NCBI RefSeq assembly: GCF_052324685.1
Contig: NC_135221.1
Coordinates: forward strand, 6,389,875-6,453,874
Length of the DNA: 64,000 nucleotides
Direction: 5' to 3'
Source: Brachyhypopomus gauderio
Taxonomy: Eukaryota; Chordata; Actinopteri; Gymnotiformes; Hypopomidae
Below the pieces are notes generated by a model. It was not told where the DNA came from. It ran no database searches and was given only the letters and a program-made list of their open reading frames with translations. Made by a program: the position numbers and the translations under genes. Within the stretch, counting starts at the first letter, position 1; every line of letters begins with the position of its first letter. Shown here in pieces: positions 11,406 through 46,865 of the stretch.

Positions 11406-13692
11406 GCTTGTCGGCGCATAGTTGGGCAGCTAACGCTAGCCACCGCTAGCTAACCTCTGACATGCGCGACCGATAAAGCAGAACCTGTCATCTTTTCTTG
11501 CTTTATTCCTAGTTAGTATGCTACTACTTTAACACACCGACATATTCGTGTGTGTTTGTCATGTAGCTGTGTGGTTGTCCTGAAGTGTAGTCGGTATTCT
11601 AGCAGGCTGAGGTCTTTGTGCCTGCTATCTGCCAGCTTGTGGGAGCTGACACTCTTCCAGAACCGAGCACAGACGTCCAGTCCACCCCGTTAAACCCCAC
11701 CAGCTCTCGTTAATCAGTATTAAACGACCTTAGCGAGGCTACATGGCTGCCTAACGGGAGTGTGACGATAACGCCATTCACAGCCACATCACTTAACATG
11801 ATTTTCCCTCTTTTTTAAACTAGCTAGCTCGCAAATGCCTGGACGATTTTATACAGATATGGTAGTATTTGCGTTTTTGAACTGCTATCGCTGGTTTGCT
11901 TACTAGGTAACTGCCTAAATGTTTAACGTCGTTTAGTTGAGTATCTTAAGTAACTACCTATCTCTGCCTTTTAGGTTAGCGGACCTCATTAACTAGCTAG
12001 CTCACTAGATTGTTTTTTTTAACGACTACTAAGTTGAGCTGTCAAATACACCTGCCTAACTTAGTTTTAATTAAGAAACACGTCTGTAATGTCATTAGCT
12101 GTGTGGTTAAGTCTCAGGAGATCTGTTGTACTTGTGCATTATTAGTGTAGCTTAACGTATAGGAGAACGAAACTGTACATCGTCATTTAAATGGGGGGAG
12201 GGGTGGTTACTACATGATATTTAGCTTTAATCCAGCTTTTTGAATATTTTCTTAGGGCTTAATATATTGTACATGTTCATCATTTACGCAAGAAGGAAGG
12301 CTAAAGTTAACTAATATGGGTAAAATGTACTGATCAACAAGGTAGCGGTTTATTATTTATTGTTACAGATAGTTCTGGTTTTTAACTGGCATATAAACAC
12401 GTATAAAAGCAATGTATCCACTTTGTTATACTTGAGAGCATGTCCTTATGTGTCCTGAGGTAAACTGCACAGAGATGGCAAAGATGTGGTAATCTGTGTG
12501 CTCAGTACATCTTCCGTGTTTATCTGACACCACCTTCTCTAATAGAGATGGGAACTTTCTAAGGAAAAACCCACTACACACCACAGAAACAGAGCTTTAC
12601 ATAGAAATAGAAAGCTACTTGTCATTTTTAATAATCGATCTGAAACACATTTGAACCCAGTTCTTAACCAGCCTGTATGTTCATAATCACAATGGCTGAA
12701 TTCTCACTGCAAGTAAAAGTGAAATTTCATGTGGTAAAAGCTATTAATTTTTTTTGTTGTGTGACAAACCAACTTCAGTCATGCAACGTTTAAGTCAATC
12801 CAACTGAATGTTGTAATTTCATGCCAGACTTTTGCTGAGGCAGAAGAACTCAAAAGTTAATTTGAAGTTCTACATGTTTTAGCATGAAACAAGTGTTAAA
12901 ACATTTTAACACTAATACATTTTGTTGTGTAGGATTGCTGTGCTTATACTGCTAAAATGTATTTCAAAGAAATACATTACAATACAATTCATGTATTTCA
13001 AAGAAGTACATTAGGACTGTTTTTATTTATCAGTAGGGTACCAAGCAGATTATAAAACTCAGGAATTGATATTTGAAGTAGCGTAATATAATAAAACAAT
13101 ACAGTGAGAGCATGGACTGAATTGCACCAGCTAGCTGCTTGGTCGGTGAATGGGAAGTGGAGACTGCTCTTTTGAACCGCATTCAAAAATGTAGCTTATT
13201 GCAAGAGGTTATAAAATAACTGATAATAATGAAGTCAAATCATATTTAGGTTTCACTATAAAAAAGACTAAATCTTATATATGCTCATGAGGTATGTTTG
13301 CTATCTTCCAGACTGAAATTGATTGGATTGACATCACAATCATTGCATGTATAGCCTAATACACCAAGACCAGACTTCACCCAACGTCAGTGCTAAACTT
13401 TAAAAGATGTTTTCTCTATAGTGTAATCTCTTATGTGGTTTCCATTAAATGCACTTACATTGTCTTTCTAATACAGCCTTCATCAGAAATTCTTCAGGTA
13501 CACACATTTACTGTACGCACATTTAGTTTTGGTGTGCAGGTTTAGTCTGGAAGCTTAGTTCTAAGTGCATTATTAGTGTCAATGCTAATATGTAAATACA
13601 TTTGTTACCAGCCAATATACAGAAGATACTGTAATATTTATATTATAGTTAATAGTTATATTATATAGTTATATTATAGTTAATATTTTACA

Positions 13693-13714
13693 TTTATATA
13701 TATATACATATATA

Positions 13715-13785
<71 letters not shown>

Positions 13786-13786
13786 A
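13693..13786. repeat. (TA)n followed by a T run
   Basis: A long alternating TA tract, pure from about 13722 to 13770, ends in about 15 T. It is a simple-sequence repeat in the first intron of fam13b. Confidence 0.93.
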
Positions 13787-16700
13787 TGTAACTACCTTAA
13801 CAACCTTGAAAAACAACCTTAATTTATATAGAGCCTCTAATCCATGAATTTAATAATTCTACCAAAAATAATAAATACAAAATTATCAAAGTACAAAGAA
13901 GTAGAACAATAATACACTTTTTTTTGCTGTAATAATAATAATAATAATCAACAGTATTAATAGTAAAATTGTTTAGTAACAATGACAGATTTTTAATAAT
14001 ATTAAAATAAACCCATACTCCGTTCAGTGAAATCTAAGAAAAATACCTAAAAGAAACTATAGCTGTCTTTCAAAGAGTGAGAAATTACAAAGTGAGAAAA
14101 ATGACATGAAAGTAGTATATGTGATTACCTGTACCAAAAGCAGCACCAAGTTCAAGGAGTAGAATATTAATAGAACTGGATTAATCAGAACAAAGGAGAT
14201 CATTACATACATAAGAAGGGCAATTATGTGCTCTGGTAGGAGAGAATACGTGACTGGAATGACTTGTGCAGGTCATTATTTGACATATGTACCTGTAATT
14301 AAGAGGCTACTACGGTCTCCAAGACTTGTGCAAGAAAGGGAAGACTGTAGTTGGCCCTATAGTTATTACTATCAGTATAATCCTGATAACATTTAGAAAG
14401 GAGAAATTATCCCAGTGTACGAGATTACAAGAGCACATTGATTAAATTGCATCGAAAAGATGAGCTCATTTAATAGATAATGTGCCTAATTTCCTGTTAT
14501 CCTGTTGCTTTCTCCTATTGTCCCCTCTCGATATTCGTCAGCTATGCAAAACTTGCCTACTTCTGCTGCTTGCATACTAATGATCGCTGCTTAATTCTGT
14601 GCTGCCAGGGACCCCCATTCTGCCAGTTGGGCGTTTCGCCATGTAATCAAAGTGATCTGAGCATTAGTGCAACGGTTTGGAAATTTCCACTTATCTCAAA
14701 TCCTAGAAAAGTCTCCAAACAGCCATATGTCACCGCAGAAACGAGCTCAGCCTGTGTTGCTGTTTGGCTCTGACAGTTCACATGACATGTAACAGGCGAG
14801 TTATTTTCAAGAAAACTGGGGTTGCGCGCTAGTAAATGGGTCTAACGAAGACTGGTTGTTTCGCTATAATTTTGATGCTCCTCGTGGGCGCTGCATTTTT
14901 TAAAGCATTGCGGTGCGTGAATTGTCTGCCCAGTTACCGTACAGCTCACGCAGACATCTGCGGTATGCTGAGAGTCGTGGATCTTTTGGGCTTCACTGCA
15001 GTTGGTGCATTTAAGCACGGCCCTAGGCAACGTGACATGTGCCTCGCCTAAGTCCATTTCAGGACACTCTGAACCTGTCTCCCTGTGACCTTACGCGAGT
15101 GACCTGACCATACTGCACATCCGTCACTGTTAATTAACGGCACAGCAGACCTGACCCCACACAACAAGGCTAAGTACACAAATATGAAATGAGTGGATTC
15201 AGATGGCTGTAGATTATACTTGTTTGTTGCCTTACATTTGTAGAATAAGGGGGTTGGAATCAAGAGGTGGGGATGTTTCTGAAACAGTGGGAGAAACGAG
15301 GTACTTTACTCCATTAGCAGTCGATCTGCCTCATGAACAATGGCAGACATTGTGAACAGAAAGGTCACTGTGCGCAGTGTGTGGGGTTAGTAGAAGAGTG
15401 AGTCTTCATTGTCTGAAAGCAAAGATGTTTGCCCTTAAGGGTCAACTCGCACATCATTTTATTCCTATTATACATGGCTGATATTGCACAACTGGAGGAT
15501 TAGAATTAAAGGAAAAAATATGATCTGTTTGAAACCTGAGAAGAGGGTGTGTAATTAAGTGGTTGGTAGGCATATGGACTAGGCTACTTTGTCCATCACA
15601 AAAGAGCTTTGTATGAATTATGGAGGTAATTCTATAGGCTTAACTACAGTGGAGTGGTGCCACATGTAGAGAAGAATATTCCACAGACTTGTTTTGATGA
15701 GAAGAGGATTTTCAACTGCACTGTATTGTAGCTGAGATTCATTTTAAAAGCTCACATACTGTGTTTGAGGAAGACGTCCATAAAATGTGACTATCTCCTC
15801 ACTCCTCGTGGTAGCGTTGGGATTAATGCTGATCTCAACATTTCAGCTTCTCGTGCATATTTATATTTCTATAAATAAAAAGAGAAGCAACTTTTTTGCC
15901 CAGAACTACAAGTATATTTTGGTGTACATTGCACACAGAATATAAGGAGTTGTGAATTCAAGTCTTGTGTCTAGATATACAAGGGATCAGTTGGCTGGGT
16001 TCCTGCTGTAGGTGTTCAGTTCACACTGCATCCACACTGTTGAAACTTTCTGGTATGAATACACCAGAAAGTAATAAAAGAAAATGTATGGATGCCATGG
16101 TATCAATTCAATTAAATACAAATGAAAAATATGTGATCATATCTGCACATATACACTGAAACAGTTGGGATTAAATGCAAATTGATGGATTAAAAGATTT
16201 AAATTAAAACTGCACCATTATGTGGATGGACTTGATAGGACACAGACTGGATACACTGGTGCCTTTTAGTCCCATGTAGCTCAAGCTGTGATCAAATTGT
16301 TGGCTTTTAAATGTCACCCATCTGTTGGTGATTTAGTGGGTCGGTGTATGGTGTTTTTGTTTGTTTGTTTTTTAAACACACTTAATGATGCTGTTTTCCA
16401 TCCTCACCTTAGCTTAACTACTGACGTCCTGAATAGGATTTGCGGTTCGTCAATGAGGAACTACAGGCTCATCTTTTGCCATAACCTGAAGCAGCCATAG
16501 ATTTCTCGATTCACTGCTAGTAAGTGGAGCAGGCGATAAGGTTAACTTCTGGCTTTCTGAAGTAGAACAAGGTGAGTCCTTTTCTATTTTCCACTTCTCA
16601 GTAACAGCTTAATAAGAATTCATAGCAATTTCTGTAACAAAGTAACATAAGACCTTCTGATAGGTCACGCCAGTATGTCAAAGGTACATGATATGATGAC

Positions 16701-17116
16701 TGTGTTTAGCAGGGCAGCTGCACACCTGCAACTTTGTTTTTTCACATTCGAATATACAAAATAGTTGATGGTAATCTGCAGTCATGAGTGGGCGAAGCTT
16801 TTCACACCTTTTTATTACTTCTTAATCTGCTAGCATCAGTATGCTTCACCCTCACTGAAACTGGTAAAATCCCATCTATATGGTTGTCCTTTCACTTTTG
16901 CAACACCAGCGCAAAGGTGACGATAAGGCCTCCTCCTCCTCCCAGGGCGGGAGCGGGTTCTCCCCACACCCGTCTTGTTACGTCCCCTCCCCGGTGTTTG
17001 TAGTGTTTGCCCGGGCCCCGCCCACAGTGCTTGCGTGTCAGGGGGCTCGTCGGCGTCACCGTGGCCTGTGTGTGTCGGCCGTGCAGAGCGACTGGAGCGG
17101 CCTGGCTGTGGAAGCG

Positions 17117-39384
<22,268 letters not shown>

Positions 39385-41635
39385 GCCAGCAGGTCCACCA
39401 GAACCATCCCAGCCTCACCCCCACCCCACCTCCTCAGAGACACCATAACCCCAGTGGTGCTGAGGAAGAGGAACAGCAACCCCCATCCACCCTGCTACCC
39501 AACACCCATCCACCCTGCTACCCAACACCCACTTCCTGTCTTCCTTTTGTGTCATTCAACTGAGGGATTTTTATTCTTCTTCTTCCCTTTTTTTCTTCCT
39601 CAACATTTGACACTGAGACTTTGGTTTCTCTTTCTTTCTCGTTTCACGTCGACTTTGTTTTCTCATAGTGAGAAATTCCCAGGGTGGAAAGGAACACGAT
39701 CTGTGTCAGAACCCACCCTCATGGCGTGTGAACGGCTCACACAGAACTTGCGACCCACAGCTGTGGTGCGCGCCTCTCATAGACTCATGATTCAGGCTTC
39801 AGGCTCTTGAAGGATGCTCATCAAGACAGAACTCTGTATCTACACTCATGTAAATCCAAACTGTATGCACAATGATGCATAACATATGTTACTGTATGTC
39901 CTAACAAACGTAAAGGCGTTACTGATAGACTCTAATTGAATATCAGTGTTTTTCTTTCTGAGCTTCTCAATATAAGCAGAACAAGTTGGTGCTCTTTTTC
40001 TTTCTTCTCTAATAATGTTCACATGGACTCTCAGTCAAGCTTGATCCGACTGACAGAAGAAAATTCGACGCTGTGAGCTGGACCTAATGTCTGGCTGCGT
40101 TTGGATAATATTTTAACGCGTATCTAGATGTGTAATTTATTTCTGTAGGTAGTTTCCCTATTCCTGCTTTACACTCCAGTGTCTCTTGGCTCTGTGTACG
40201 ACTGAGCGTTCGGGGATGAACGAACATGCCAAACGTCCAGAGTGAGATCAGGTCCTCAGTCAGCCGCGGTGTCCTGCTCTCCACTCTCACTCCTGCGCAG
40301 TCGTAGTTTGGGTCGCCACCGCTCGACCAACCTGTCTGGTACAGGGTCCCGCGGCTGCGCTCGGTCCTGCCCCGCTGGGTGTCACACAGTCCTGCTGAAG
40401 AAGGCACCCGCCACCTTTGCCAACCGCTGGCTCCCCTCCCCCCCACTTTCCATCAGTTAAGCTAAGCTCAGCAGCCCCACGGCTGACTGCCTTGTCCTGC
40501 ACCCTCATCCTACTGTGCTGGTTGTAAAATGAATGCGGCGTAAAGATTTTGACGTCACTGGCGTGGAGGAACTCTGAGTGGCTTTAAGTCAGAGTTCAGG
40601 TCAGAGTTCAGGCAGCTCCTGGAGTGCTGCTAGTTTCACAGTGGAAGAGAAGAACCTCCGATTTGCCTGATCCACTCACTCTACACTCCTAATGGGTGGT
40701 CTTTTATGACCCTAAGGTGGTCATCACTGATCTGTGACCATCCCAGATATGTATCTCCAAGACAACAGTCGTGTATCACCAGAACAAGTCATGCATCATC
40801 TTGTCGGTTAAATCATCAGCCTTTATTGTAGATGCCTTCATGTATCTAAAGTTGTTTTCCTTGCTTGATTAAAGCAACTCTAAATTGAAGGGCACTTTTT
40901 TTGACATATTAGCGTTCAGCTCTGGGCATTAGACAGAGGAGCAGTAGGAACTTGAATTGGGAGTCAGTCTGGGAATATGTGTCATTAGCACTTTCAAGCG
41001 CTGAGGGATGTGTGACAATGACCTGTTAATTGCTTTAGTGTTTTGGGATTTAAAAAAAAAAAAAAGCTTAACTCCAAAGATGCACTTGAGTGTGTAGCTG
41101 TTGGAGATCTGGAGGTCGGCCAGCGTGTTCGCGTTCGTCCCAAGTTCGCAATGTTGATCTGAAGTGGATGAAACGGGATGTGTTTGGAATTCGTGTGGGA
41201 GTTAACGAACATTATTTGCACAGCATTCTGGGAATGCAGCCCATTTTTGTTTTGTTGTGGTTTTCTTGTATACTGAAGCACTACTTGTGTCTGATGGAAG
41301 TCGTTTCTCGCATGTTAAACCCTTATGCATCACTCTGTGATTGTGATAATGCTGATGTCCTTTTGTAAAATGAGCATTACTTTGTACTCATTTTGTAACT
41401 TTCACCTTCAACATTATATAATTGTCTACAGTACAGTAGCTACTTGTATTACCTGAGCAATTGCTTTTAGTTTTGTAAAAGCTGGTCAGTAGTGAGTTTG
41501 CATGGCAGATATTTGTATTTGTTTTAGTGCCATGAAAAAAGCAATAACGTAACATTGAGGTCTTTATCAGTGGAATGAGAGGCCTTCTGTATCCGCTGTG
41601 TGCATTTTCAATAAATGGCTTGTTGATCTTTTCTT
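39385..41635 (+). other. fam13b: fam13b 3'UTR with poly(A) signal
   Basis: No coding exon follows the TAG at 39382-39384. AATAAA at 41610-41615 is a plausible terminal poly(A) signal before the AT-rich intergenic DNA. Open frames in this stretch show no family signature. The end point is inferred. Confidence 0.55.
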
Positions 41636-41989
41636 AGGGTTTTTTACATGGTTATTCTAAAACATACATTTTATGCCGAGATTGATCCTTTTTTTTAAGG
41701 AATCTTTAACAATTACACACATGCCAATCAAATGAAAAAGGTGTCCTATAAGTAATGTTTGTATAAGCCATTTAACAGGTACTAAAAAAAAAAGAAAGTG
41801 ACTGAGCAAAGCTCCTTACAGGACAGTCAGTAGCTTCTGAACTGAACAGTCAGTAGATTCTGAGGCCTTTGCTGCCACCCTCTGATTATTCACTGATATT
41901 TTCATGAAAAAAATCATTAATTTGTTTGATAGATGTTTTCAGGTAAAATTCATAGAATCCAGATTGTGTTAAATATAATGTTATATATA

Positions 41990-44241
41990 CACTACTCACA
42001 AAAAGGGACATTTGGCTTTTGGGTGAAATTTCAGGAACCTAAAACTAACCTTTACAGGTGAAATTAATGTGACCTCTAAACTTTTGAATGCACAGGTCCA
42101 ACATTTCAGTACATTTTGTACAACTTGCTGTTCTCTTACAAGGAGCTTTAATGGCAACATTCACAACAGGTGTGGTCCTGGTTCAATTAGAACTGGTATT
42201 TAAACAGTCTTCCTCATGCTGTTCACATTTTGACATGAGACCAAGAAGACGACACGGCCCAGTGGAGCTGTATGCTGAACTCCACGCAGCTCCAGGCACC
42301 CAAAGGTCAAACCACTCAAACCCGTCTACACAGGGTTCCCACGGGTCCTTGAAAGTTTGGGGATCTGAAAAAATAAGTTCAAGGCCCTGGAAGGTTTTTG
42401 AAAACGGGCAACAAAAGACAGCCGTCCTCGAAAACCCTTGAATAATTTTTTTGTGGTTATAAATTTCACATGGATGAAGACCGCTGTCAATGTACAATTA
42501 TTTTGCCACCACAAATGCGTTTAAAATTACGTTGATTCGGCGAGGCCTATCCTGACTTTTACTTGGCAAGAGAGTTCTTCTGTAGATGCTATTGGTGCAG
42601 TTCGATGGCACTTAATGTCATGCCTTTAAAATGCACACTTCAGGATGCATGGCTTGCCAAAGAAAGCAACGCTGAGTGGTTGTCAAAGACCCAAAAGACC
42701 AACATCCTGCTGGGTGCAGATCAATTTCCGCGCATGCGCGCAGCTGCACTGTCCAGCCACGCAGCGGGAGGTCTTCACAGAAACAGGTAGCAGGTCTTTA
42801 CTTCACTACGTGAATACCGTGAATACCGAGGCGCTAACGTGATTGAATGAAGTATCGATTTTAGTACTGGTAGCTGCTTATGTTGTCTTAGAAATTATTA
42901 GCCTGCGATTTATCTTACCTAGGTGTTGTTAAGGGATGGGTCCATGGATGAACTTGACGGTACATTTCGTTGGGATGTTGTATAGTTGACGACAATCTAG
43001 CGCCTTGGGTCTTAGTCAAATTTTATATTAAATCTGGTTTGCAGGTTAATTTCTCATAACAGTGGATTATATTGACATATCTCCCATGGCCCACTGCAGT
43101 ATTTGGCTTAGAATAAAATGGCTTGTTAATAATGGAGGTGTAGCTTATTATTACCGATAGTCTATAGCCCCCATGCTCAAACAGGCTATCTATTTCTGGC
43201 CCGCGAGCTGTTTTGAAAAGTGTTTTTTTTTTTTTTTGGAATCTTTTTTTTCCAATCGCACTATCCGTTCTTATTTTGTCTATAGCCTACACTTTAAAAA
43301 TGTAGTTTTTATCAGCATCCTACAGTCACCATGACATTAGGCTTTATCCAGAAATTGCATGGTGTTGATATGTGTCTTAAAAGAATGAGACCTAGTTCAT
43401 TTAGCCCTGATATCTGCATTCTGAAATAAGTCAATACGAGAATTTGAAAATGCAAAGATTGACAGCTGTAGGCTACTATAAACGTGTGCTTGGACAGTGC
43501 CCTTCAAGCTGGTATTTGAACTGCTTATTTTTATTTTATTTTTCAAATAAGTCTTTGTCTACATTGTGTTGGTTATTGTACAGCTCCTGCTATGGTCAGT
43601 TGTGATGCGGGTGACGTGCTCTACCATTTCCAACCATCAATGCCTCCACTATCGTAACCTCCTCCAGACAATCGGCCATCTCTGGAGTTTCCAGAGGACA
43701 CGTTGAGAGCCGAGATGTTGTGGTGTCTGAAAATGAGTCTCACTACTCTACACTACTTCTAATGAGACAGGTATATATAAATATATATATTTCTGAATTT
43801 CTCAAGAAAATTCTTGTATTGTTTTTTCCTTGTGGTGGTCATAAGTCAAAAGTATTTAATTGCAGTCTCCTTCTATTTGTTCACTCATAGGTATCCTGTT
43901 TTTTGAAGTGGCCTCCACGTTCCCATAGAAAACCTATGCAATGTGCTGAGTCGCCAATGACCTGAGGGCCCTTCAAGAAGCTTTGAGATGTTATGCCTCG
44001 GCAGACAATAAGTCGATTTGTGAACAGCATGAGACGTCGTTGTCAAGCTGTAATTGATCCTCAAGGACACATGACAAGATATTGACATTTTTGATGAGGT
44101 AAACCCACCACTGTAGGCTTTTGTTTCAATTGTTTGAGATGAAGTTATATCAAAGTAGAGCATTTTAAGACATCACTGTAGTGTGAACCTTTTACATTTT
44201 CCATAAGTTTCCCCCAAAAGCTAAATATCCCAAACTTTTAC
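41990..44241 (+). mobile_element. Degenerate Tc1-like transposon, interrupted
   Basis: The left end (CACTACTCACAAAAAGGG, then CATTTGGCTTTTGGGTGAAA) follows a TA dinucleotide. A diverged inverted copy lies at 44205-44241 (CCCCCAAAAGCTAAATATCC on the plus strand). Near the left end, frames encode a MRPRRRH-like start; at 43905-44085 frames broken by stops read WPPRSH, MPRQTISRFVNSMRRRCQ and IDPQGHMTRY, typical of the C-terminal end of Tc1-like transposases. The middle does not look like transposase, so foreign sequence was probably inserted. It is inactive and lies in the spacer between the convergent fam13b and klhl3. Confidence 0.7.
42329..42790 (+). mobile_element. Probable hAT-like fragment nested in the Tc1-like element
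   Basis: The segment starts CAGGGTTCCCACGGGTCC with CTTGAAA repeats, typical of a hAT-family end in fish. An open frame (about 42620-42710) reads CTLQDAWLAKESNAEWLSK, reminiscent of the start of some hAT transposases. I cannot find the matching right end, so it is a partial or decayed copy. Confidence 0.4.
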
Positions 44242-45290
44242 CCAAGTTAATTGAATCAGAACAAGCCAATATAGTTTTAATCCTAACTTTTATAATGGGT
44301 ATCCTAAACCTCTTGACCATTGACCAGTATTAATCCTAATATTTACTAATCTAAATTAACCTGCAAGTTAACCCTGCAGTGTAAAATGACTGAAGGTAAT
44401 GTAAAATATACAGTATAAATGCTGGTCTGAAAGGTCAGAAACTGCCCTGGGTGGAACAGGATGGTCTGATAAGTTCATCAAGCAGGTATAATTGCCACAT
44501 TCATTGGGGGATGCTGAAAAGATGGAATAATCAAAACAAAAGGATCTCTGCAGCAGCAGTGGTGGTCTATGTGAACATGTGCCTGCAGTAAGGTCATTGC
44601 TGATGTAATGTACATTTACGCCTACATTATCCCAACGGTTAAGTTTCGGAGTGTTGAAGCCTGTGTATCTGACAGCTTGTGCAGTTCTGTAACAGAGATG
44701 GACTAAAGTGAGAGGAAGCAGGGTAAATTTGAGTGAGGGCGTATGTTTTGCATACGAGCAAAGGAAGACCAATGAGGGTTTTGTGAATCATGTTCTCGCA
44801 TTTAAAGGCTGTGCTCTTGACTTCTGTCAGTTTAACACCACCACAGGTCAGTGCTTGAGACAGGCAGGCACAACCGAATCCATTTATCTACATTTCTGCA
44901 CTCAGCAGTGATGATTGACAAATTGCCCTGATTTGCATTAACTGAAGAAGAAAAATGAACAATGAAAAGTGAGCAAATGAAACAAAACAGGAATTTTAAA
45001 CAGCAAACCATTGCGACTGCCAAGAAACAAGGCTAACCTTGCCATTCTCATGTGTTCATTACTGAATGCATTTATTTCATATTTAGCAATTATACTGTAA
45101 TTTATTATAAGCTTATTCTTCATTTTGACAGGAAAAAACTTTCATTATGAACAACCCACTGCCCCCCAGTGGTCAGCCAATGAGGTGACAGAATATGACA
45201 TTTAGTGCCTCATTTACATAATTTAGGGTCCAAGACTAGAGTAATTGTGAAACAGCTGTTTGTTCATTGATGACAGGGTCTCCAAACAAA
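44242..45290. other. Intergenic spacer between fam13b and klhl3
   Basis: AT-rich sequence. No exon, RNA gene or well-defined repeat was recognised. Confidence 0.45.
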
Positions 45291-46865
45291 ACACACAGTT
45301 TAAACATTCATTTATTGATGCACTGATTTAGAAATACTTTAGTGCAAACAATATTCCAAATACCATAAATTATAAAATGTTACAGTATTTACAGAACTTT
45401 GGAATCTCTGGTAATAGATACTGATAACTGCATGTATATGTAATTTATGTCAAGCCCAGTAGCTTCTTCCAAAGATGTCTGAATGTTTAAATGATAACTG
45501 CATAGGTTTGTTGTGCTGAATGTAAAAACATATCTGATAATACTGTCATGGATAATGGTGTGGTGAACCACACTGCAATTAGACTGTAGTCAGTCGGTTC
45601 AGAAGTAATGCAAGGAATGTTTCAGTAATAAATGCAAATCATAAATAAAGATAACCGTGGTATGTGATCCTATCATGTAACTCATAGACAAATGACTGGA
45701 TAAGTTTTCAATTAATCTCAATTATTATAGTGTAGGCAACCTTACACTGGCAGATCACCATGCCAGATACTGTAATCATTATCTTAAAAAAAAACTTACA
45801 TCTATGTTTTAACCTCACTAATTATTATTGCAAATCCAAATATTTGTCACAAGAACACACCATGAATCAATCCAAAATAAATTTGTAAAATAATACTTGA
45901 AATTCAAAGTTCCATAAGCTCTTTGTCTACAGTAAAATTTTATTGCTATTCAAGACTGCTCTGTGTAATGCTGTCAGAACAAATTACAGTACAATATGAA
46001 AGATCTCTGCAGAGACAATCCACTTCAGTCTGAATTCAAATAGTTCTGTCCTCTCTCCCTTTACAGTGGTGTGTGCCATGAAGCCACAACACATAGCTGG
46101 CCTAAGAACACAAGTTTACACAGTTACCAATTTATGAATATAAATTATTACTGACCAAAACCAGCTCACTTATAACAGTGCTTATATGAATATAACGTTG
46201 CCATGTTGAATTTGGCACATTTCCCAATAATGTTGGTGTTTGTTGGCATTCTCCAGATGCTGTATTTTAAACATTATGGCACACAAGCAGCAAATATAAA
46301 CTGTTCTTCTTAGTGTATGTTTCTTTGCAGTGTCATTTTTACAGTACTTCTTATCCATAACCCTGTATATCAGAGTCACAGTCACACACAGGAAGGAAGA
46401 GAGTAACACCCCCTGTGAGAGCATTATGGGAGTAATGCTAGCGTCTCTCAGCTGTGCTCCGCCTGGCTCCTGTTGCAGGTTGAGATGCAGTGTTGAGTAG
46501 TGCAAGCTTGGCCTGGACGCAGAGCGGCCGTGCAGGACCACCGTAGCTACGGCCCGGTCCGCTCTGCTGTAGACTCTACCTGGGCTGTGCCGTAGACCCT
46601 ATAGCAGCTACACGTGGACCCCGCCGTAGCTACACCCAATGACGAGCTACACCCCGTCTCCGGCTCCGCCCCCGGGCCCCCAGCCTGGCGCGGCACTCTG
46701 GTGGTGGGTCTACGCGATGGTGTGCGTGGAGCGGCTTTTCAGGGTTCCCCCGGGTCCGCTCCGGTTCTGCACGCCCACTCCTGCGCAGCAGTGTTAAATG
46801 ATGGTATGTCTCTCACTGTCCTTCCCTGCGTGTGGAGGTGGGGTCCTGCTCCCCGGGGCCCTTAG
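45291..46865 (-). other. klhl3: klhl3 3'UTR
   Basis: The stop codon lies at 46868-46866 (minus strand). A minus-strand AATAAA at 45311-45316 is a candidate poly(A) signal. The 46500-46865 part is GC-rich and has a 12-bp palindrome, CCGTAGCTACGG, at 46541-46552, with a partial second copy near 46623. Open frames here are not coding. The 3' limit is inferred. Confidence 0.45.

Larger units (their letters stand above)
11340..17086 (+). other. fam13b: fam13b first intron
   Basis: This 5.7-kb, mostly AT-rich intron joins the GC-rich 5'UTR exon to the first coding exon. I see no coding exon. A possible extra 5'UTR exon near 16501-16571 ends in AACAAG followed by GTGAGT, but its acceptor is weak. 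A (TA)n tract lies at 13693-13786. Confidence 0.55.

Noticed and set aside
16501-16571. Possible second 5'UTR exon of fam13b
   Set aside because: The donor (AAG|GTGAGT) is good but the acceptor region lacks a convincing pyrimidine tract; transcript evidence would be needed.
16880-17116. In-frame open extension upstream of the fam13b start codon
   Set aside because: A plausible acceptor lies at 17081-17086, and the family's N-terminus begins at the ATG at 17117. The upstream translation is low-complexity and has no similarity I know.
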